This document shows positions 1-11,786 of a DNA stretch of 64,000 nucleotides, piece by piece. The position numbers were made by a program, and so were the translations under genes. Location of the stretch: contig JBANDB010000001.1 of assembly GCA_037576215.1 (NCBI GenBank), positions 6,944,001 to 7,008,000 of the forward strand, given 5' to 3'. The DNA comes from Armillaria gallica. Its lineage: Eukaryota > Basidiomycota > Agaricomycetes > Agaricales > Physalacriaceae. Positions within the stretch are counted from its first letter, which is position 1, and each line of letters begins with the position of its first letter. The notes beneath the pieces are model-generated. The model made no database searches. It was not told the DNA's origin and was given only the letters and a program-made list of their open reading frames with translations.

Positions 1-1
1 G

Positions 2-433
2 TTAAATCTGATTCTGATGAACAATGGAGTCAGTTAACATGGAAACGACGCACCGGTATCTGTCTCTCTTGAGATTGTCGAATAATACATCGCAAATCTT
101 CCATACCTTCGTCGAGGTCTGAAACCTCGCGTTGAAGGGGCCAGTGGATGGGGGTATCTCACCGGGCAGGGCGCTTCGAGACTTGGTCCAGGTGTAAGTG
201 TTGAAGCCAACGGCAACACAGGCCTTGTCTGGATCAGGAGCTTCATAGGTAGGTTTACAATCGAAGCTTAGGCTGCAGCCTAGCGCGCAATTGTAGATGA
301 AAACCTGGAAATGATATGCATGTCCATTGCTGGTGCCGACGATAGCAACGCCATCGACTTCGAGAGTATCCAGGTAAAGCCGAAGCTCAGTAGTACAAGA
401 GATAGATGCACGATTTGGGAGTGTATACGACAT
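2..433 (-). CDS. Hypothetical protein, copy 1 of a paralogous pair
   Basis: A complete 143-residue open frame from an ATG at 433 to a TAA at the very left edge. I do not recognise the family. It is clearly homologous over nearly its whole length to the gene at 4120-4539. Shared blocks include TLEVDG, IVGTSNGH, the ALGCSLS..C segment, DPDKACV, IPPSTGPF and TSTKVWKIC, so the protein sequence has been under selection since duplication. Cysteines in the middle and near the end are conserved. There is no signal peptide or membrane segment. Both copies lie on the minus strand about 4 kb apart, with the kinase-like gene 2599-3672 between them. Function unknown; coding status is supported mainly by the paralogue comparison. 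Confidence 0.7.
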   Translation of the reverse strand: MSYTLPNRASISCTTELRLYLDTLEVDGVAIVGTSNGHAYHFQVFIYNCALGCSLSFDCKPTYEAPDPDKACVAVGFNTYTWTKSRSALPGEIPPSTGPFNARFQTSTKVWKICDVLFDNLKRDRYRCVVSMLTDSIVHQNQI

Positions 434-2598
434 TATGGCTTGTATATTTAGTTAGTGAAAGAAATGGACGAGACCCAGTGGCTAACCTATCAGCAATCAA
501 TTCCAACCGACGAGTTGAAGAAGGGAAGCAGAGAAGAAGATTAGATTATTAAATCGATAAGCATCCGGTCGCGAAGAAAACATCAGACTGATGAACAAAA
601 AAGATCTAGGGCCCAAATAAGGGGGGACATCATCAACGTACTATTTACATCATGCGCTTGTGAGTATGACTCGGAGTACAGTACATGGTCTGAACTCCGC
701 TTCAACTCCGACGCATCGAACAGCCACAGACGCGTCATGCATGTGCATGAACGCTGCCAGTGGTACGTAGACCGTTTCCGTATTTCTTATCTTTCCGTGC
801 AGCAGAATTCTCGCTAACAAGGTCGCTTTAGTCTTTTTTGGTCCAACGTCGGCTTCTTTTCATGTTATGATTTATAATCCTTATTCGTATGTACCACTTG
901 ATCACTGAAGCGGACGGTCACACTCAGGCGTGCTTAACTTACCCTGAGTGCTGTGGCCTTCAATTGATATATCTGATAGCTGACATGCTCTGCGCTCTGT
1001 CGCGGTGACTTTGAGCCTCTCGCGAAAAATGCTCAAGTCATAATCTGCGCCATGTGATGCTGAGTTTACCGTTTTCTCCGTATACGCTAATTAAAATGTT
1101 CCATACCCTCCCCGAAATCCAGTTGATCATATTGCACGTGTCTCTCGAATCAGTAGTCTAGGCATCCGAAATTTTTATCAACGAATCTGCGTTTTCTCCT
1201 TGATGCTTCCCGCTTTGCTGCTCTTGAAGGCGCGTGTCATGTCATGCCATTGGCCACCAATATTCTCATCAACGGCAGGCGTATCTCAGTTCGGGGAACG
1301 CCAAATCACTTCCACGGCGAAGCTGTGCCGTTCTATTCATTTCCCGCTGATTTGACGCGGTCTTGTTGCCATGATGCAGGTCACGACTTAACCGGGATCT
1401 GCATGTCATTCATTCGGAGAGAGTGACTCTCATCTAAATCTTACTGTCGAGACATATCTCACTGTGAGCTGTAACTATTCAGTAAAATTTCTGGTCTGCA
1501 CCCGTCTACGTCCTTACAGGGTCACAATGGTTCCTGTCTCTTCGTGGCTCGCTCTTGGAGCCCGGACCCGCCCATTACCGCCCGACTGATACTTTTGTAT
1601 GGGATTCGTTCTTCTCATATCTCTAGATCTGAGTTTAGGAACGATTTTCGGTTGAGGAAGATACCGGTTCAAATGGACAATGGAACGGCCGCGGCCCGCG
1701 ACGCGTCTGACGTATATGTTAGATTCCACAATTTGGCAGCGGGGAACATCGTGTCCGCGACCGCCGAATGAATTCCACTACAAGGTACAAATGAATATCT
1801 GAAGCACGAGCAAGTTCAAAACATCTACTGGTATTGAGTTCCATCTTTAGCGGGTTAATACAACTCCTGCCATTCCATGTACATGTAAGTCCAAATTAAA
1901 ATTTGGAATGGACGTTGCCCTATTTGATGAGCCTGTTTGAGTCTAGTTTCCTGTTATCCTGCCCGTAGTCTCAGGTCTGTACTGCTGTGAGACAGCGTTT
2001 AGTAGGCGAGCCATCGACAAGGGACGTAGGGGCGACGTAGGGATATAATGATAGATTAGCATTACGTAGAGTGCGACGTCGCCAATTACGTCTCAGTGTG
2101 ACATCAATGGTATTGATGGTATTGATCCGAGATCATGAGTAATGGAATAAGCTAATCTGAAGGAGATATGAGCGAGATGACCACAACAATTCACTAGAAG
2201 TGGAGGTCAAAGTTGATCATGTCATCAACAAGTAATATGGGAAGGCAAGCTGAAGAATAAATTATGTCACGTCCAGAGATTTTACCGTGACGGTGTTATT
2301 TGATAGTTTAAGTGTCAAGTTTGTGTCAAGAAGCTCCGTAATTGTATTGTCATGGCGGGGCGTTCTCGTCGAATTCAATAACGGACTTGGATTCCCTTTC
2401 GATTCTGGGTTGATGATGTTTCGCATGTCGGGCCGCGGTGAGGCCTTTCGGACTCAGTCGGCTAATGCCGCCTATGCCCTGACCTTTGGGTGCGTATCAT
2501 TTGCCTATCATGAACGGTACCCTCAGCGATTTTTTCGTGGTAAATGTTCGTATACTACCCTTAAAATCTAAAGCACAAATGATGTCATATTTTAACAG
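434..2598. other. No firm gene; possible eroded exons
   Basis: Only short open frames occur here. A plus-strand stretch near 1096-1160 begins with residues resembling an F-box start (MFHTLPEIQLIIL) but hits a stop after about 20 codons. An exon-like frame follows at 1244-1426. A frame at 2287-2571 could belong to a 5' exon of the downstream kinase-like gene, but the splice phases do not connect cleanly. Nothing here can be assigned a function. Confidence 0.35.
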
Positions 2599-3672
2599 GT
2601 CCCTGGTAGAGCATTTCCTGGCTTTCATTCTCCGGCCTTTCGTGCTTTCACGCCGAAAACTTGGCGACGCGGGGTCTGAAGTATGTGTCTTGTTTATGCT
2701 TCCGAAGTCTGTCCATTAATGTTCTTGTAGCAGTCCAACCCTATCAGACATCTCACCGACTCAGATATAATCGAATTATGGAAAGATAGCCATAAGGTCG
2801 ACGCGGATACTTTCCAGACGATCTTAGGTTTCCCGAACCCGGGAAATATCGCGTCCATTGGATTTGGCACCGTTGTGAAACGTTTTTCAGGTGCTAAAGA
2901 GGCTCAAGCCATGGAACTTGTACGGAAAGAGACCACTATTCCCGTCCCACCATGCTATCGCTCCATCGACTCAGTTTTTCCCCGTTACCTAGCTATGACC
3001 CTTATTGAGGGTCAGACCGTCGCATCTATTTGGGACAAACTCGGGCTTTGGATGCGCTTTCGTATCGTTGTATCACTATGGCATTATGTGTATCAGCTCC
3101 GTCGCATCTCACGCCGAAATCCCCCCCTGTGCCGGTTTCCGGGCCCCTTTGGAGGTGCGGGCCCGGAAATGTGTACAGGCAGTCTCTTCAACGATTCTGG
3201 TGTGGGGCCATTCCGGTCGTATGCCCACATGGCTGCATGGTATCGCAACCGGCTACTTGTTATGCAGAAGTTTCGCTCCAACTTTGTGGCGTTCAAGGCA
3301 ATAGATCCATTCTTTGACGATACCAAGCCCTTAGTATTTACTCACCAGGACTTGCACATGCGAAACCTGATACTCGGAAATGATGGGCAGCTTTGGGTGA
3401 TAGACTGGGGTGATGCGGGATTTTATCCTGAATGGTTCGAGGGTGCGAATATGAGGGAAGTTTATCGTTTGCACGGGGATGGCGGGACATGGAACAAGCT
3501 GAACTCGTGGATATTTGGAGAGTCTAATTCACGAGGACAGTGGCCTTATATCGATGCTATACGGTATTCCTTGGTCTCCATGAGCGCTGATGTACCAGAC
3601 TTGGTATGCTGTTTTATTTTCTGTCACTTCTTTCGGTGAATTATCTCACAGATCGGCATGAACAAATTATGA
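2599..3672 (+). CDS. APH-type phosphotransferase (kinase-like) gene, spliced
   Basis: Aminoglycoside-phosphotransferase/choline-kinase-like protein, a family expanded in Agaricomycetes; its substrate is unknown. Visible hallmarks are an ATP-binding lysine region (GTVVKRF then EAQAMELVRK), the catalytic loop FTHQDLHMRNLILG and the metal-binding segment WVIDWGDAG. The exon structure is well supported: intron 2681-2730 (50 nt, GTATGT..TGTAG), main exon 2731-3603, intron 3604-3651 (GTATGC..CACAG) and a last exon 3652-3672 ending in TGA. The main exon is open from DSDIIELW to the splice site without a break. The 5' exon 2599-2680 is in phase and preceded by TTTAACAG, but no start codon is certain, so the gene may begin further upstream or have lost its start. 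Predicted cytosolic, with no signal or membrane segment. Confidence 0.8.
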
Positions 3673-4119
3673 TACCAATGTTCCCATTCGCGTATCTTAT
3701 CGAACGAATATATGGTGCAAAAAGCGCATGATTGTATTCCTTGTGAGCTCTCAGAACATATATATGTACCCAGCCGATTGGGAGTAACAATGACTTCAAC
3801 ATTGGCATGGAGCGTAGGGATATAAAATGATTTTGCTATATATTGATAATGAGGATCGTTTTCGAATATCGGTAAATGCGACATATACATTCTGTAAGAT
3901 ACTAAAGTGCCAGACTTCATTGGGTAGCGGGTCAACTATAGAAATCCCCTTGAACGCGAGGCAAGATGAAAGCACCAATACCAAGTTCTTTGCACTTAGC
4001 TCGCTCCCATGTCTCAAATTGCGCAGAGGCGCCAGAGGATACATAGCCATGCGCTTCCAGATCACCTAGGATGGTAGCGCACCAGTGCCTGCATCCCATA
4101 CCGCCGTTGAAACTGTACT
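3673..4119. other. Intergenic, nothing recognised
   Basis: Between the phosphotransferase-like gene and the paralogous hypothetical gene. Overlapping short frames on both strands show no recognisable protein and no splice structure. Confidence 0.5.
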
Positions 4120-4539
4120 CTAATTAATAACGCAACCAATTGATGGGTCATCGACGCACCGGTAATGGTCTCTCCTGAGACTATCGAATAATACGTTGCA
4201 AATCTTCCATACCTTCGTTGAAGTCGTAAGTTTGGCTTCGAACGGACCGGTGGACGGGGGGATTCGACCGGGTGGGGCATTTTGGGACGTGGTCCAGACA
4301 TAAGACTTAAAGGCTACGGTGACGCATGCCTTGTCCGGATCACGAGCATCGTAGGTGGGGTTACAATCAAGGCTCAGGCTGCAGCCTAGCGCATGGTTGT
4401 AGATGAAAACCCGAAAGTGATATATATGCCCATTGCTGGTGCCAACGATGGCGATGCCGTCAACTTCGAGAGTATTCAGGCGAGAATAAAGGTCGGAGGT
4501 CCAGGAGATGGATGGACGGTTTGGAAGCATGTACGACAT
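4120..4539 (-). CDS. Hypothetical protein, copy 2 of the paralogous pair
   Basis: A 139-residue protein starting MSYMLPNRPSISW, closely related to the protein at 2-433, with many identical blocks such as TLEVDG, IVGTSNGH, ALGCSLS, DPDKACV, IPPSTGPF and TSTKVWKIC. The frame is open nine codons further upstream (to 4566), but homology to copy 1 begins at the ATG at 4539, so that start is chosen. The two proteins diverge at the C-terminus just after YRCV. Function unknown; no known domain, signal peptide or membrane span. Confidence 0.7.
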   Translation of the reverse strand: MSYMLPNRPSISWTSDLYSRLNTLEVDGIAIVGTSNGHIYHFRVFIYNHALGCSLSLDCNPTYDARDPDKACVTVAFKSYVWTTSQNAPPGRIPPSTGPFEAKLTTSTKVWKICNVLFDSLRRDHYRCVDDPSIGCVIN

Positions 4540-5964
4540 TCTAGCTCGTAAATGTGCAGTCAGCATGGGGAAAAATTCGAGAACAAGCGGCTTACCTGGT
4601 GGGGGTCAGACCTAGTGGATGGAAAGAAAGTAGGATCTGTCGTCGTGTTATATACCGACGCAAATTCGGGCACGAGAGAAACAGACTAGTTTGACCCACG
4701 AATTAGGTCTAGGGCGCATATGACGACCAGGGTCGGGCGTAATTAATGCACATACTACAATCATGATGCCCGTCAGGCCGCGCTGATCGATAATTAGCCT
4801 CTGGATTCGGAATTGACTTGCTTGACGGTACCTCCTGAAGTCTGGACACAGTAGATACGAAAATCGATACGCACGTCGATGACTGCGACTTCTTAGCAAA
4901 GTGCAGGTCAAATCAGCGAGTGCGATGAAAATTCATTTGTCTGCAGTTGATATCAGCATAAAGGAAGTACCAGTACCAGTACTACTACTCACCTACTTTC
5001 TTGCATCAAGATCTGTATCTGAAGGTTCGCCTCGCGGATTACGTCCTTGTTTGCGGAGTTGGTATGCCTGGTTTATATTCGACTTTTCAAAGTTATCTCA
5101 CGACGTACATTGCCCTGAGGTCGGAGACTCGGATACTATGAAAATCTGATAGGTCTGAGGCACTAAATGTGGAGTATCCACATACAGTCACAGTAGCGGC
5201 TGTGCCGGTTTCCAGAGCGTTACTTTGGCGGTCCACGAGACTTCCGCATACAAACGGGGCAAACGTCGCTCCGGAATATGGAAGGGGGAAATCGAATAGT
5301 ATGAATGGCGAGAAGGAGAGAAAATCATTGACGTCATGTACCAGAGCTGTACCACGTTCGTCGCTTAAGCTAGGCACACCCTTCGTATACCTCTTTCCAG
5401 TGGTCTGGTAAAGGCAACTGTCTTCGGCCTGTCGTAGAGGGCACACCAGATGGACGTGAAAATGAATAGCACTACCACTGCCCCCCGCATTCAAGACGTC
5501 TGCCACGCCCGCAGTGCACTATATTCGATGTCATTGGTTGAAATGCAGGCGCATAGAGGTCGGTTGATTCAAACGGAAAAAGAACGACACTTGTCGTAAA
5601 CTTCTCCGTGCTGCTACACCTAGCAAACAATAACGGAGGCGAAATTGATGATCAAGACTTGTGTAGAAGATCTGTGAGGAGACCAAGTTGAATCCTTCAA
5701 AGACAGGCAAGAGGGCAGAAGCAGAAGAGCAAGTTTAAGATTCGGCGAAGGTCGTGTGAGCAAACTAATCCGCTACCGGCACACCGGTACGAGTTGCCGG
5801 CGGCTAAAACCACGAGTACCGGTACTCGGGCTTCTGAACTGCTGTTGAAAGGCAACTGTCATTGCTGTCCTTCGAGTGAATGTTCCAAAATCACGGGCAA
5901 TAGCTCGATTACATACGTACCCACCGTCTGTTGGGTTTCACTCTTTCTTCTTCTGTATCCCCCG
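4540..5964. other. Gene-poor interval with one unassigned ORF
   Basis: A minus-strand open frame at 5093-5506 (137 residues) is the longest here. It resembles no family I know and has no visible introns or paralogue in the window, so it is not called as a gene. The rest holds only short frames. Confidence 0.35.
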
Positions 5965-6663
5965 ATGCCGGTCAAAAGGTCGGAAGTTGAAGAAGTGAAC
6001 GATCAAATTCGAGATCTCATCAAAACTGTCGAAGAAGACGACACGTTGAGGAACGAGAAGCAGTCGATTCTAGATGATCTCGACGAGTACGGCTTTTTTT
6101 TAGCCGATAACGCTTGCTAATTGTCTTATTGCAGAGTCCTTCGTGATTTGGATAATCATACCCTTGTAGGAAGCATAAGAGTCTTCTTCTATGCTTGTAT
6201 TCGTAGGGCTATGGCAAAGGTCCCAGAGGCAGTGCCCTCTATTGCCGAAATCCGAGATACTGTTGATGCCATAGAAACGGCCTACAGGGTACTTCCCCGT
6301 TCATTTCCTGCTTCAAAACCGCTTCCTGACTAATCTTGATAGATAAAATCTCAACTTAGCTCGTCGGATGAAGGAACAACAAGGCCTCAGCAGTACCGGT
6401 CGCCTAACCGCAGTCGCCAACAGTCTACTTTTTCGGCGTCTTCACTTCAAACGGACCCTTTGAAGCAATACGAGATATCACCCAACGAGCCAGGGAAAAA
6501 CGATCTGCCCAGGCCTTCTTCGGACTCCTCTATTGTGTTCAGACGCGCCGAAAGCATGACGCCAACGAATATGCACATAAGCTACTGGCCGCATGGAGTA
6601 AGGAATTGTAGTGCTACATGGAACGTCGCTTATTATAACTCCTTAGCGATGAATCCGATATGA
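5965..6663 (+). CDS. Spliced hypothetical protein with charged N-terminal helix
   Basis: Three exons join in frame: 5965-6086, 6135-6288 and 6343-6663. Intron 1 (6087-6134, 48 nt, GTACGG..TTGCAG) splits a GAA codon. Intron 2 (6289-6342, GTACTT..GATAG) has a CTGAC branch-like motif 20-some bases before its end. The start MPVKRSEVEEV was chosen because an acidic, helix-prone segment follows at once; the frame is open further upstream (to 5794) but that part is low in coding character. The middle contains AIRRAMAKVPEAVPSI-like helical sequence and exon 3 is Ser/Gln/Pro-rich. Function unknown. The end is uncertain: another frame at about 6541-6609 reads HDANEYAHKLLAAWSKEL then stop, which looks more protein-like than the annotated tail and may mean a further intron or a frameshift. 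Confidence 0.55.
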
Positions 6664-6879
6664 CCGCCAAGTGAAAAGCATCATTCACATCCACTATCGA
6701 CATTTCTCTGCGTATATTCCATTCAACTCCGCCCCGACAGACTCCTAGGGGCACGGTCCAACGACACCCTCACCAACGGAGATCCACGTTTCTTGTTATA
6801 ATGCTATTCACGCTCCGAATGCTTTCACCATGAATTTTTCTTATCTATCCACCCCATTCCCTACTATTATTATCAACCC

Positions 6880-7732
6880 GCTCAATCAGCACGAGCTACG
6901 ATACATGACTTTCATTCTGCTCCGATATTTACGAATACATGCCGCATGCTACTCGATGTCCCTTCTACTGGCACGCATAAGAACGACAGTCTCATTAATT
7001 CTTTCTCGTCCCTTCAATATCACTGTCATTTGGAATTCATTGAGGCTTTTAGACAACTTCTCGCCGTTGAGTTGTATCGCTCGTGGCTTTCAGGTGTTTA
7101 CCTTCAAGTCAATTACAGGTCTTACGGTTCACGCATCGTCCGAATCTTGCGCATAGGTGACATTCACTTCGCGATCGAATTTCCTGAGACGACCTTCATT
7201 AAGAGTCATGTACAGAGACATCAGCATTAGCAACATCGTAATGGATCATCGGCGCATTATGCCGAAGGGGTATTATTTCGGTCTGGAGTACAACCATGAT
7301 GGCGCTAAGTGGACACGACCAACTGTACTCCGCTGTTACGCAGCTTTGGACCAGTAGACTACGATCATATTTTCAAGTTTGCTCAATGCTTTCCTGAACG
7401 ACGGGATGAAGCCGCCGGTTCGGGAATAGGCCAACGGGTTCCTGAGATGATCAACCCGTTCAAGGCAGGCGTCTACCAGCTTGATGTTGCTATGCTGGAC
7501 GCATTTGAGGTAAGACCTGTCATCCTTGTTTGATTCTTCAAAGATTCCTTCTGTTACGAAGGTATACCGGGCTGAGCAACAAGTTCAAACCTTTATTGCG
7601 GAACACGGTCTCGATCGATCCTAACGATAAAAGACTGACACCTTCTGATGCGCTAGCTCTATTCGAAGCCATTGTTTCACTATCAAGCGAGTCGCCCATG
7701 CCATGGAGGATATGGCCCAACCGGCGCTGTGA
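6880..7732 (+). pseudogene. Protein kinase-like copy A (decayed)
   Basis: Related along its length to copies B and C, it belongs to the Agaricomycete 'protein kinase domain' family recognised by a variant HRD loop followed by a PFK.DVYQLG segment. Visible pieces are the pre-loop helix EFIEAFRQLLAV (about 7040), the catalytic loop YRDISISNIVMDH (about 7208), the FAQCFPERRDEA region (about 7378), NPFKAGVYQLDVAMLDAFE (about 7456) followed by a GTAAGA donor, and the C-lobe FKPLLRNTVSIDP..RLTPSDALALFEAIVS ending at a TGA at 7730. Frames change several times outside plausible introns and the activation-loop DFG site is unrecognisable (DHIFKF), so the gene is broken. An N-terminal exon like those of B and C was not found. 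Confidence 0.75.
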
Positions 7733-7999
7733 TCCATCGTTCCATTGTTCTGGGCTTGGTTATTCTATTATATCTTCCCTCCCTGTCGTGCCTTCATCTA
7801 GACTTTTCGAACCTGTCGCTATCCTTCGCTATCCAATCATTCTGTGTCCTATTTATGAGACGTGATTTCTTTTCCAGATCAAGGGGAGTTGTCTTGAGCT
7901 GATTTATAACGACAGGGCTGCCTAAGGGGATCGGGCATACTGTTATAACGGACACACCAGGGAAACAAAACTAGTAACCGACCGTTTGCATCGCAGACC

Positions 8000-8520
8000 C
8001 TGGCACCCTTGCGAGTCATCGCGGTACCGATTCGGTTCTCATGGAGATTTAAGTTTTTAACGCATGATTGCGGTCGGCGTGCCTAAACGTTGCCGTGCCG
8101 TGTAGTGATGATGGGTATGGCATCGCTCGGGGTTGTTCTTTATGCCCGGTCTTATTATTCTCCTCTGAGTCAGTGTCCGGTACACCTCTGGCATTGTCCA
8201 TCTCTGTTCCCGATATCTTGGTTCTTAGACCGATTTGGCTGATCTCGGCGTTTGTCTGATATCTTTGAGCACTGCAGCCCTCGAACCTGTTTTCTTCGCT
8301 AGAGCGGTGCGTCTTGGATACGACCTTGTATCTTCGTTCGATCTTTATTAGACAATGGAGCGATGCCATTCGCACCAATTAATCTCACGCAAGTCCCTTG
8401 CACACTCAAAGGATCAGTTCTGGAATCAGACTCCTTATCACCAATATATCCACATTCTTGTATCACACCTAGCGGTTTACTAGGAATATTTCGTAAACCT
8501 TTAACCGGGACTGTCCTCAT
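8000..8520 (-). pseudogene. Unknown family X, copy next to kinase A
   Basis: Minus-strand sequence related to three other places (9.8-10.1 kb plus, 13.3-13.6 kb minus, 17.2-17.7 kb minus). The best shared block reads EISQIGLRTKISGTEMDN here (around 8190-8240). Each copy that lies beside a kinase copy is convergent with it. Frames at 8049-8378 and 8299-8520 overlap in different phases, so either introns or frameshifts are present. I do not recognise a domain. Confidence 0.45.
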
Positions 8521-8705
8521 GCACGTATCTTATCATACAAACGTTAAATACGATCCATACATTTGATGGCGGGTACATGGAAGCAGAAGCAGCTCGAAAC
8601 AAATACAGGAATTTTTCAAACCTCATAAAATCAATCTCAACAGAATGTTTTTAGACCTCAGGAACTAGTATTATAATTCGTCAGTTTATTACGGACATAA
8701 TAGCA

Positions 8706-9177
8706 TTATGTCCACCCGCGCGCGAGAGAAGCGGAGGATCCTGCCTCGCTTTGTCTCCCATAAGGTGCCTGACTGTAAGAACAAGGCGATCCTGTCGCCT
8801 GGCCTTTTGGACGAACGTAGTCATCTCGTTTAGTGCAAATAATTAACTGAAATCCCATAATATTTGCGAAACATTCATTTACTGAAGATACGCTTGATTC
8901 TGGCACTCAGAGCTCCAGTATGATGTACTTCGCACTCGGATGAGCCCAAGGAGTGAGAAGACGGGTTATCATGCATTGAAGCATCCCGAGGGATCCTAAA
9001 GAAATACAATGAACCAAGGCAGATGACAAGATAGTCTGGATTCACGGAATAGGTAATATTCACTGAAGGTTGATGGGCGCCACTAGGAATGTAGCTTAAA
9101 GCGTGGCTGCCGTTAGTGTTGACGATTTCGTTCCGGTCCGTTGGTTCCATTCCCAGTGGTAGGCCCGGGGGTCGCAT
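8706..9177 (-). pseudogene. Unknown family Y, copy 1
   Basis: Homologous to 13903-14449. Shared protein features are an N-terminal NDL/NEIV..TN segment, YIPSGAHQPSVN versus YVPSHANHPSVN, then at DNA level a GATGC..TTGGGCTCAT block and a tail of Ser/Gly/Tyr-rich sequence (YSQAPYGRQSEAGSS versus PYGHVPYGGQSKAGSS). The first frame (8875-9177) stops before the tail frame (8706-8906), so splicing or decay must connect them. Function unknown. Confidence 0.45.
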
Positions 9178-9769
9178 ATTCTAATAGTATCCTAGATGGC
9201 CATTAGTGTTATCGTGGACTGCATCTCGACAATCTGACTCACGGATTGGGCCAAGGATAAACAAGTACTTATTTAATCTGCTTAACAGTGAGAGTAGAAT
9301 GCCGTACAGATGATGAGGTGCTCGATCAGAACAAGGAATCACACAAGGCGAACGGAACATACAGCGAGGAACTGGCTTTGCTAGGTATGGTGGCGAGGTG
9401 CTCATGGTTCGAGAAGCCGGTCCCAGTTGTCCTGAATGGAAGTGGTGCTTTCCAAGACGTTATAGAATTTTTCGCGGGAACGTTCTGTATATCAATATAA
9501 GGATGCAATGTGAGTCTTAGAAAAAAATTAATCGCTCCCCTCCCGTAGAGGGCTTTACACTCGGGAAGTCGAATTTTTGGATCTAGTCCTTGTCGGTGTA
9601 GCGATATTATACAAGGTTATTTGTGAGCAAAGACCCATCATCGCAACCGAATCAGCACATTTCCGATTCGCTATTCAGTTAACGTCCGACTTGATAGGCG
9701 ATCAACCGCGGCAGCTATAACATACTACGGTATCAGATTAAGAATCGTGGCGTAAGAGAGAACAATGAC
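9178..9769. other. No supported gene
   Basis: Only short overlapping frames (for example 9181-9405 minus and 9288-9500 plus), with no recognisable protein or splice pattern. Confidence 0.4.
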
Positions 9770-10140
9770 ACTTGCGTAGGCACCCAATGCGCTACGACAA
9801 GGATCAAACGGCACTTATTGCTATGTCGAGAAAGAAAAATTGGAGCTACTGCACACAAAGCTTGTTTCCAAAAGAGCGTATACTCTTCCAAGATGACAAG
9901 GGATCGTTCGCAGTCACTCCAAGTGCGAACGACGTGGCTCCAAGATCTGGATTCATCAAGATCCCACAGGACAGTATAAGACGTAAAACAAAAGAAGCGT
10001 CGAGGCCCAGGGATACCATATTGAGTGCGTAAAGGGATATCAGACAAGCACCGAGATCAGTCAAATTGGTCTGATAGTCACAGTCAAGATAGCGGGAGCA
10101 GAGATAGACAATAGCTTAGAGGAGAACAGTGAAATATAAT
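9770..10140 (+). pseudogene. Unknown family X, inverted copy next to kinase B
   Basis: The plus-strand segment at about 10033-10135 matches the reverse complement of 8160-8270 almost base for base in places. In one frame it reads STEISQIGLIVTVKIAGAEI, against EISQIGLRTKISGTEM in the kinase A neighbour. It lies just beyond the 3' end of kinase B and converges with it, the same arrangement as for A and C, so the A and B modules are inverted duplicates. The rest of the copy is too eroded to delimit. Confidence 0.4.
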
Positions 10141-10570
10141 CACCGGCGCAGCAGATCCCTAAGCCATACATTCTTCAGGGAAGCTTATTGAGCCTGGGTG
10201 GTGCACAGCCTTTGTGAGTCAAAAGCGTAAATCTCCGTGAGAATGCTTGAGAATGGCGTCAGATTCCGGCGTTGACACCAAGGTGTCAGCACTGCCAGGT
10301 CTGCGACGCGGAAATTGGTCTTCATTTTCCAATGTTCGTGGGATTTCTCTAGATGATGACAGTATGTCCGATCTCCTTGGGCAGCCCGTGATTTGCGAGT
10401 TTCAAGACGACATTGTTCCGGAAAAGAAGTTATATACGATAGCATGTTGCAGAACTAGGTGAGAGAATGATTAGATAGTAACCGTGAGTGGCCTAGACGA
10501 AAGGGCGGCAGGGAAGGAAAACAAAACAGATAAACCGAATCCAGAACCACGGGACCAATGGATCACAGAC

Positions 10571-11786
10571 TCAGTTAGACCATATCCTCCATGTCATTGA
10601 CACTGCACTTGATCGTGAAACGATAGCATCGAATTGAGCTAGCGCGTCCGAGGCGGTCGGTCTTTTACTAGGATCGACAGCAACCATACTCCGGCAGCAA
10701 AGGTTTGAAGTTGCTCAGCCCAGAATGCGTCTGCAAGCTGGATAAGTTTGAAAGCATTAAGGAAGCAGGCAGAGATTACCCCGAATTCACTGATCACAGT
10801 AGCACAGAGCTGGTAAACATCTGCTTTGAAGGGCTACAAAGCGTATCATCAGAGTTGTTCATCTCGGGAAAGCACTGCCCTACTATTCCTGAAAATAATG
10901 GCTTTATCATGTCTCTCGGGGAAGCATTGAGCGAACTGGAAATCGATATAGTAGTAGTCGACTGCTCCAGCAACGTAGCGCCGTTCTGTTGGGAACTTCC
11001 ACTCGATGCCATCTTGGCCAACATCGAAACCAAAATGGTATCCCTTCAGCATAACGCGTCGATGATCCATGACAACAAAGTTGATACTGATGTCTCTGGG
11101 TAAGAGCGTTAGCAAATTCCAGGGATTAAGCTCAAGATAACATTAGCTATGTGCGATGTTTAAACTGTGCATGAACTCAAGCTCCTGAAAAGGTCTCGCG
11201 TCAATATCTGAAATTTTTTTCACAAACGATACACTCAACGCCAAGAAGTTTTTTGAGACGGTCAACAAATTCTATTCGACAATGAAACGAAGGAGACAAG
11301 AAGGAATGGAACATGAGCATGACAATCAAAGCCAGGTTCTTCAACCCCGGAAGGGACACCGCATCAAGCATGGGAATGGCGTGATTACGGGAATACCGTC
11401 TGAGTGCTGGGAACTATAAAAAATGTGTTATCGTTAGCTCGTATTCATCGACACGGGGTGAGATCGCCTTCAGCACAACTTGGTATCCATCAGAGAGTCG
11501 AGTGGCATCTAACGCCTGAATATCAGTGAACTGAGATAAGGAATAAACTATAGATTAACACGTACGCGGCCGTCATGAATTACATGTTCGTCCTCATAAA
11601 ACCGTAACGGGCCTCTAGGATGGGGAGTGGACTTCCATGAAGGAATCCAATCAAGATGAGCCGTAACATGTATCCGCATGGGGCAAGGAAAGGCTGGTGA
11701 GATACCCAGAATCTTTCACATTCTTGGCGCTCCGAGTTCTTTAGTATATACATATTATCCGTCTGTGGTATCTCCGCGTCCTCCAT
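10571..11786 (-). pseudogene. Protein kinase-like copy B (decayed, DFG lost)
   Basis: Reading on the minus strand: start at 11786 with MEDAEIPQTDNMYILKNSE and FWVSHQPFLAP, then HVIHD; an intron-like gap; DATRLSDGYQVVLKAIS (the VLK lysine position); NHAIPMLDAVSLPG; RIEFVDRLKKLLGV; LEFMHSLNIAHS; the loop PRDISINFVVMDHRRV (about 11090); YYYIDFQFAQCFPER (DFG replaced by DFQ); and a C-lobe MVAVDPSKRPTASDALAQFD ending at a TGA at 10571. Family members normally phosphorylate unknown protein targets. Stops after THFL and in the C-lobe, plus frame changes, make this a pseudogene. It is the inverted counterpart of copy A and the closest guide to copy D at 46 kb. Confidence 0.8.

Noticed and set aside
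5093..5506. 137-residue minus-strand ORF as a gene
   Set aside because: No homologue in the window, no splice context, overlapped by a plus-strand frame; coding status cannot be supported.
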